The position numbers were made by a program, and so were the translations under genes. Shown in pieces: positions 58,493 to 64,000 of a stretch of DNA of 64,000 bases (positions within the stretch are counted from its first letter, which is position 1; the number at the start of each line of letters is the position of its first letter). This stretch comes from Parietaria judaica (lineage: Eukaryota; Streptophyta; Magnoliopsida; Rosales; Urticaceae). The DNA lies in contig OX940865.1 in assembly GCA_954871525.1 (NCBI GenBank), positions 10,182,606-10,246,605 on the forward strand, read 5' to 3'. A model generated the notes under the pieces. It had not been told where the DNA came from and did no database searches. It saw only the letters and a program-made list of their open reading frames with translations.

Positions 58493-60190
58493 TTCTGGCT
58501 CTCAAAAATCCCAAACTTAGGCTAAAGCAAAGAAATTTTGCACATGTATGCTCTTTTTAACTTCTTTCTCCACAATAAAGTGAATATAATAAATAATTCA
58601 GTGCATCATATGCACACCCTACAATATAGAGGGATGACCCTTAATGCTTGTATGTCGGTGCATTTTGCCTTTTTTACTTATTATAAAAATATTTAACACT
58701 CTCATAAATTTCGCAATTCATATTATGTTTTATCATTTAATTACGAACGAGATCAATCTACCAAATTATACAATTGCCATACAAATCAAGAAAATACAAT
58801 GCTCCTTTAATGTTTGTATTTTTAAAAGGTGAAAGAACAGTTCTGTAAATATTAAAATGTATAGAGAAAATTACATGAAAAGTCAAAAAGTTGGGAAGCG
58901 TCAAGCACTCAAATTCAAATATATGTAATTGTATATGTATTGGATGCCATTTCAATCACTTTCAACTTTCAAGGCATAAATTATGCCAGCTAATGGTAGG
59001 TCATGCTTAGCCATATACTAAAAAAATGTGGGCTCGATTTTATCTTCTTGTCTCACACACAATTTCAGAGCTGTCAAGCAATGATAGGATAAATTTTACT
59101 AACTACCCTCGAGTATATCTTAGAAATGATTTTTACACCCAAGTGGCTAATCTCTAAGACTATATTTTTCCGTAATTTTAGTAACATTTTTGCCGCTATC
59201 AGTGTCATTTTTCTGTAGTTCATGCAATAGTTCATGTCTTGGGTTCTTCTTGGTATCCCGTTTTGCAATAAGTGTATTAATGAAAAATCACCCATAGCGG
59301 TAAAAAAATGGCATTCGATTCACTTACACAAAGAACCTTTACATCAACGTACTCAAACTTCCTTCAAAAGAAAAAAAAAAAAACCGATTTAAACTGTATT
59401 CACATTTTTACGTATTTACCACCCTAAGTACTCTCTCACGCTTAAAGATATCTTTGTTTATATTAAGATCCAGACGTTTGAATTTATATGCACATCTTAA
59501 TAATAAAACGTGACATCTGAATGAGACATAATTAGGTGTATTTGTTTTTTAAGATCTGAATACAATTCTTAATGTGATTTTAATTTTTAATTTTTATATA
59601 TTAATATGGAGTAAAAAAATATTCATATTTATTATAAATTTAGAAAATATTTATTAGAAAATAAACATTTAAGATTTTACTAAATATTATAAGATATAAA
59701 ATATTTCTCATGGTATTGATTTTTAAATATTATCAAAATATTAACATATTATTCATGACATTAATTAGTATAAATTATTTAATTATTGTACTAATTCACT
59801 AATTTGATAAATTATTTTATAAAAGAGCATTCGTAAAAAAATTACGATTTATTAATTTGATGATTTAGTTAATTATATAATTAATAAATAAAATATTATT
59901 TTAATTTATTTTTTAAAACAAAATTTGAATTTTATAATTTTTTTGAAATCATCAAAACTATATATTCCCACTTGTCATTGGATTCCTCTTCTCGTAAGCT
60001 TTCCAAAGATATGTTATATGAGTCAATCCGATGCTCAGAAAAAAAAAGTTGCGGAGTTTTGAGGTTTTGAAAAGAAGAGAGAAAAATATAATAAAAATCT
60101 TTGAGTGAGTCTTACTATGGAGGTTGTTACGGTTGAACGGAACGAGAGCCGTATATACGCATACCATTTCGTAATCGTATATATACATAC
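58493..60190. other. AT-rich spacer
   Basis: No gene or paired inverted ends recognised. Confidence 0.4.
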
Positions 60191-61483
60191 TGTTGATGCA
60201 GAAAAATGCTTCAATCCATTAGCGGCCCAATTGCTCGTGTTGGACCGGGCCCAATGTCGTCTTGTTGACTTTTGTGGATTATGGGCTTGGGTTCGTGGAC
60301 TTTCGAATCAAAACGGACCCTCCACTGGCTCGATGATCAGAAACCCGTGGCAAACTCCACTACCTGTCGCTAATAGGGCCAGGATTTGGCCTGGCCCGGA
60401 TTACAGGTTCGGGATACCAGAAACGGATTCATGACCACCGTGTAGGGGGGATCACGGTATTGACTCTCCAGTGGACCTTGACAGATTAGACCCTCTACCG
60501 GCGTCACGGGGACAGATCCGGGTCCTCGGGCTATCCCCATAATCTATGTATCTGTCGAAGATACAAGAATACTGGATAGAACGAGCACCTCGCGGACCTA
60601 GAACCTTGGCAAGGAGGGTCTTAGATCGTGTCAAAACCTTCTCCAGAACCTCAACTCAAAAGTGTTTGTTTTCTGTCTCGGAACCTGAACAAAACAAAAA
60701 CCCGAGGTCAGGGAGAACCGGGGGTGGGGCCCCCAAATTCACCTCCGACGCTCAACATTAGTGTAATATTCGAGGGAGAGATGTTTAGAGGATACTCGAG
60801 AGTGTTTTGGTCGAGTTCCGTTGAGAGAGAATGAGTTACCGTTAACTGAAACCGGAGCTTCTATTTATAGGAGGGTCCGGGGGTTAAAACGTGACTAATT
60901 ATTACTCCAGGAGGCCCCCGGAGTAATATTATATGTTTTTCTGGGTCCGGACGTGGCGGATCCAACGCCGCAACTTTCAGCCCCATCGGAGCAGCGACGC
61001 GTCCGGACGCGCGGCAAACAGCGGCGGCGCGCGCGTGAGGGTTTGGTCAACGCTGGGGTCAACGGTCAATGCCCAGTCACCAGTCCGCGCCCACGTGGCG
61101 CTCCTCCATTGGTCCGATGTCCTCCTCGCGCCCAATGGGCTGCTGACACGTGGCGCGACCTTTGGGGACACGCGACCCTTGGCGCTTGTGGGGCCCACCT
61201 GGGCGTGTGGCAGCGGCCTTTGGGGGCCGTGGGGCCCGCCCGGAGGTCCCGGGAGGCTCTCGGAGGCCTCGGGTGTTTCCCGAGGACGTTTTTTGCAAAC
61301 TTTATGTCGTTTTTGGGTGTTTTCATATTTTTGGGATCATCTAGACACTTTGTTTTTCGAAATCGGACCTTCGGTGAATATTTTGAACGAAATTCATTTT
61401 AATTAATAAAAGAAAATTAATTTGAGTAAATAATTTTCTTATGTTAATTAATAAAAATCAATTGCGTAAAATTACCCGTAACA
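60191..61483 (-). mobile_element. 3' LTR (1293 bp) of a gypsy-type retrotransposon
   Basis: The plus strand starts TGTTGATGCAG and ends CCCGTAACA. Just above it, the minus strand reads AACTGGGGGGGTTAA, a polypurine tract directly preceding the LTR, so the element runs on the minus strand and its body lies beyond 61495. A TATA box in the same orientation (CCTATAAATAG, 60871-60861) supports this. The LTR and body are strikingly GC-rich compared with the rest of the window. Confidence 0.8.
60861..60871 (-). promoter_or_regulatory. LTR TATA box
   Basis: The minus strand reads CCTATAAATAGAAG inside the LTR, in the element's transcription direction. Confidence 0.55.
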
Positions 61484-61497
61484 TTAACCCCCCCAGT
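61484..61497 (-). other. Polypurine tract of the gypsy-type element
   Basis: Minus-strand AACTGGGGGGGTTAA, ending against the LTR start TGTTACGGG, primes plus-strand DNA synthesis in LTR retrotransposons. Confidence 0.7.
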
Positions 61498-61528
61498 TTC
61501 GCGGAAATTTGTAATTCCCGGGAAACTT

Positions 61529-61535
61529 CTATAAG
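61529..61535 (+). promoter_or_regulatory. Putative antisense promoter TATA
   Basis: TTCTATAAGTAGG on the plus strand lies 35 bp past the polypurine tract and about 260 bp before the first plus-strand ATG (61793). It would drive the antisense gene. Confidence 0.4.
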
Positions 61536-61792
61536 TAGGAGGCAGGGCAGGCAGACGGTTCATTCACGCTCAGAGAAGTCTGTTTCGCCCAGTGAATAGT
61601 GAAAAGGTTCGTTTCCTCTCCGTAACTTTTGCACCGGGTCGTGTTTTTTAATTCCGATTTTTGTACCGCGTTCGCCCTTTTGTTGTCTAGGCCCGTTATT
61701 TCACGGGTCACGCCATAATTTTCGAGAAAACAAGGCTTCGAAATCGAAACAGAAATCGAGCCATTTTCTCTCTCCGAAACCCTCGAGCCCAA

Positions 61793-62758
61793 ATGACGAG
61801 ACCCGCTGTTTCTTCCTCGCCGGAGTCTGCCGTCGCCGGAGAAGACCACCACCGTGACCAGCTCGGCGAGGCGAGCATGGGGAGGTCGGTGGTGACCGCT
61901 GGCGGGGTGTCAGAGTGCGTGGACTCGCGCTCGACTTCAGGCGGGCTGGGCGATCTCGAGCTCGTCCCTGGCAGTGCTGTGGGCCTCGTCGTCGGCGAGA
62001 GAGGGCCGCAGAGGGACTCGGGTTCTCGTGTGACCGGATCTGGGCTATCGAGACGCGTCGGCAAGGGCAGAGGAGGCCCAGCGAGTAGTTCGCTCGCCTG
62101 TGGGCTTGGCCTGCGGGCTTCTGGCGAGGGCTGGCCCTCCGTGGCCGGAGCTGAGGGGGTCGACGCCCCTGGCCGGGGCTGGCAGAGCGACGGCGGGGCT
62201 CGGGCGAGTCGGTCTCCGCCGGAGGTGCGCGTCGTGGAGGAAGGAGGAGCTCGACCCCTCATGAGCGAGCGTGGGTCGGGCTCGCGTGCCTCCGATGGGA
62301 GTGGGCCCTCAGTGGCTCGCACTGTGGGATCGGTTTCTGACAGCGACGGGGGGGCGGCGCGCCGGTGGAGCTCTGGCGACCGGATCTGCGACGGGATCGG
62401 CCTTCGTCGGCGAAGAGGGAGGTCGGTCGGGCTCGCGCCGTCGTGTCCGCGAGGCTCTCGTGGTGGCAATGGGATCTCCGGCGAGTTCGAGGTTGCTTCG
62501 GATTCTCGGGGGCAGCTCCGATCGGGATCGCCCGCGTTCTGGTGCCCGGGGGCTGCCTCAAAACAGGGCCCGCGGTGGTCGGGGCCGTTTAGTGACCTTT
62601 TCGGTGACACTGACGGCCGATGCCGACGGCTGGCAGTTTCCGACGAGATTTCCGGTTGTCTCGGGATTTCTACGGGTCTTTCGTGCAATGTCTCGATCTG
62701 GGTTCGGGTCGCCGAGGTCTATGCCGGCCGAGGTGAGTGCTCCCATGGCGGGCCTTGA
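61793..62758 (+). CDS. Plus-strand low-complexity frame of the antisense gene
   Basis: A 321-codon frame rich in Gly, Ser and Arg. A 326-codon frame lies opposite it on the minus strand, and a 205-codon frame (62271-62888) overlaps in another plus frame, because the DNA is GC-rich and stop-poor. It may be the 5' part of the antisense gene that leads into 62918-63640, possibly with introns or a frameshift. No domain recognised, so the coding frame is uncertain. Confidence 0.3.
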   Translation: MTRPAVSSSPESAVAGEDHHRDQLGEASMGRSVVTAGGVSECVDSRSTSGGLGDLELVPGSAVGLVVGERGPQRDSGSRVTGSGLSRRVGKGRGGPASSSLACGLGLRASGEGWPSVAGAEGVDAPGRGWQSDGGARASRSPPEVRVVEEGGARPLMSERGSGSRASDGSGPSVARTVGSVSDSDGGAARRWSSGDRICDGIGLRRRRGRSVGLAPSCPRGSRGGNGISGEFEVASDSRGQLRSGSPAFWCPGAASKQGPRWSGPFSDLFGDTDGRCRRLAVSDEISGCLGISTGLSCNVSIWVRVAEVYAGRGECSHGGP

Positions 62759-62917
62759 TCATAACTTGTTTGTTGGTTTGGGTGCGGGCCAGAGACCCCC
62801 TGGTGTAGGCATAGATAGTGCAGGAATTGGTGCAGGTACTGCTTACGGGGCCTATGACTTGGGGGACCACGTCATGGTGCCGGCATAGCAGGCGGGTCAT
62901 GCCCGAATTTTGATGGG

Positions 62918-63640
62918 GTGATTAGGAGGAGGACCGGATTTGCCTCTTGTGTGCGTGGCTTTCGTCTGCCGCGTCCCCTTACACTTTTCCCGGATGTTAA
63001 TATTCCGAGTGATGTTACTACGGCGGAGCTCGAGGCCTTTTTCAGGACCGAACGTCTTGCCTTGTCGGGGGTATGTGCTCCGGCGGAAGGGGAGCTTCCC
63101 GGATATCCCCGTCATGGGATGGTCGCAGTTCCTCTAGAGAGTCTTCGGTTAGGTTTTTCCCTACCGGTCCCTCCTCTGGTGAAGGGGCTTCTTGTGTCGT
63201 TGGACTTGCACCCGCTCCAAGTTCGTCCAGATGCATGGTGGTTTGCTGCCGGAATTTTGTCGATGTGGCGCGAAGGGCGAGGCCAAGACGTCACCCCATC
63301 CCAGCTTCGGAGACTTCTGCCTATTATTATCTCGCAGGATGATCGGGGATTCAACAACTGGGTCTTCCCCCGGCCCGTTTGGGGCTTCCGGGTCGGGGAT
63401 TTAGGTCCGGAACTGGACCCAAATTGGCAAAGTTGGTGGGTTTGGGTTCCGAGTGTATATCTGAGATCTGTTCCTCAGAGTTTCGGGATCCCTCGGCTGT
63501 ATATGGACTTAGGCGCCGAGGATCGGGAGTTTGTAGGTTTCTTTCTGACGGGATCTGCTATTCCCGGACGTTTTGCTTCTTTCTTAACGAGGGAGGCATG
63601 GGTCCGCTCCGGGTGGATGTCCCCACTGGCGTTGGCTTAA
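62918..63640 (+). CDS. Antisense ORF of a gypsy element, gypsy-type transposon domain
   Basis: 240 codons (first codon GTG, so the true start or an upstream exon is unresolved). The layout LFPDVNIPSDVTTAELEAFF, VAVPLESLRLGFSLPVPPLV, LDLHPLQVRPDAWWFAAGIL, then a Trp-rich block (NWVFPRPVWGFRVGD; NWQSWWVWVPSVYL), follows the 'putative gypsy type transposon' family (Transposase_28 type). That family is known as an additional ORF placed antisense between pol and the 3' LTR of Tat/Ogre-like elements. Its strand is opposite to the LTR and polypurine tract here, exactly as in those elements. Function is not established; nucleic-acid binding has been suggested for relatives. Confidence 0.7.
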   Translation: MIRRRTGFASCVRGFRLPRPLTLFPDVNIPSDVTTAELEAFFRTERLALSGVCAPAEGELPGYPRHGMVAVPLESLRLGFSLPVPPLVKGLLVSLDLHPLQVRPDAWWFAAGILSMWREGRGQDVTPSQLRRLLPIIISQDDRGFNNWVFPRPVWGFRVGDLGPELDPNWQSWWVWVPSVYLRSVPQSFGIPRLYMDLGAEDREFVGFFLTGSAIPGRFASFLTREAWVRSGWMSPLALA

Positions 63641-63771
63641 TTGCCGTCGGGCCTTGGAGAGAGGTCCGGCTCTGTGCGCGGTCCTTTCCCATTTCTTGAC
63701 TTGTGATGATCGTCTTTGCTTCATCTTTTTCTGCTTATGATATAACAGACTTTCCCTTTTTTGTTGCAGGT

Positions 63772-64000
63772 ATGGATCACGGTGACGGATGGTCGTGGGG
63801 CGCTCCTTTCTTTCCGGCTGGCGCAGCGCAGCCGGACGTGCCGGGTACCAGCCATGGTGGTGCCGGGTTGACTCCACCATTTGGGATTTCTTCGACACCG
63901 GGAACGGCGTTCGGGCACGGCGCACCTTTTCAGATCCAGGACCCGTCTTACGGCCAAGTCCCGGCAGTCGAGCCAACGATTGCGGGGTACGCGGCCCCCG
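63772..64000 (+). CDS. Downstream exon of the antisense gene, cut by window end
   Basis: After a pyrimidine-rich stretch ending TTTTTTGTTGCAG, an open frame starts MDHGDGWSWGAPFFPAGAAQ and continues Gly/Pro/Ala-rich to the window edge. It looks like a 3' splice site followed by the next exon of the antisense gene. The donor between 63600 and 63715 was not settled. Partial at the 3' side. Confidence 0.4.
   Translation, partial: MDHGDGWSWGAPFFPAGAAQPDVPGTSHGGAGLTPPFGISSTPGTAFGHGAPFQIQDPSYGQVPAVEPTIAGYAAP

Noticed and set aside
61708..62688. 326-codon Pro-rich minus-strand frame
   Set aside because: It lies opposite a plus-strand frame of similar length in stop-poor GC-rich DNA, begins in low-complexity sequence and shows no gag or pol motif.
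1..64000. CRISPR arrays, operons, bacterial or phage genes
   Set aside because: No regularly spaced short repeats with unique spacers and no prokaryotic gene organisation; the sequence is plant nuclear DNA.

Overview
This window is nuclear DNA of a flowering plant, most likely a core eudicot. The genes have many short phase-consistent GT-AG introns, the protein families are plant-specific or plant-typical (PNGase A-like amidases, early-nodulin-like phytocyanins, DETOXIFICATION/MATE carriers), and the spacers are AT-rich and full of plant transposons (Cassandra-type TRIM, tRNA-derived SINE, Helitron, several MITE families, LTR retrotransposons). There is no prokaryotic gene organisation, CRISPR array or phage.

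Layout. 1-6 kb: repeats only, including a TRIM with 5S-rRNA-like LTRs and an old LTR. 6.1-12.7 kb (-): two tandem PNGase A-like genes, one with an intron and one without. 13.7-17.9 kb (-): an eight-exon Rab3GAP2-like gene. From memory, the same two families are neighbours in Arabidopsis (At3g14910/At3g14920), so this block looks like conserved synteny. 18-24.4 kb: retroelement debris with a clean SINE and two near-identical 737-bp LTRs. 24.6-28.8 kb (+): an eleven-exon gene with DnaJ-type cysteine-rich motifs. 28.8-35.8 kb: gene-poor, with at least two MITEs. 35.8-37.9 kb (-): a two-exon ENODL-type phytocyanin with a very long Pro/Ser/Thr-rich domain. 38-41 kb: MITE, Helitron end and a small secreted Cys-rich peptide gene. 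41.9-46.3 and 50.5-54.2 kb (-): two tandem seven-exon MATE transporters. 55-60 kb: AT-rich, with two MITEs and a possible 42-residue Cys/Lys/Glu-rich peptide gene. 60.2 kb to the end: a GC-rich LTR retrotransposon on the minus strand, with a plus-strand (antisense) gene between its polypurine tract and the window edge.

The genes do not form one pathway. They are secretory or membrane housekeeping genes (N-glycan release, Rab regulation, cell-surface phytocyanin, multidrug export), two of them duplicated in tandem. The points I rate highest are the AGGT-flanked intron found in only one PNGase A paralogue, the antisense gene in the gypsy-type element, the SINE with intact target-site duplication, the GC-AG and in-frame introns of the DnaJ-like gene, and two small peptide genes. 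All gene models were built by hand from splice signals, frame continuity and paralogue comparison; no search was run.
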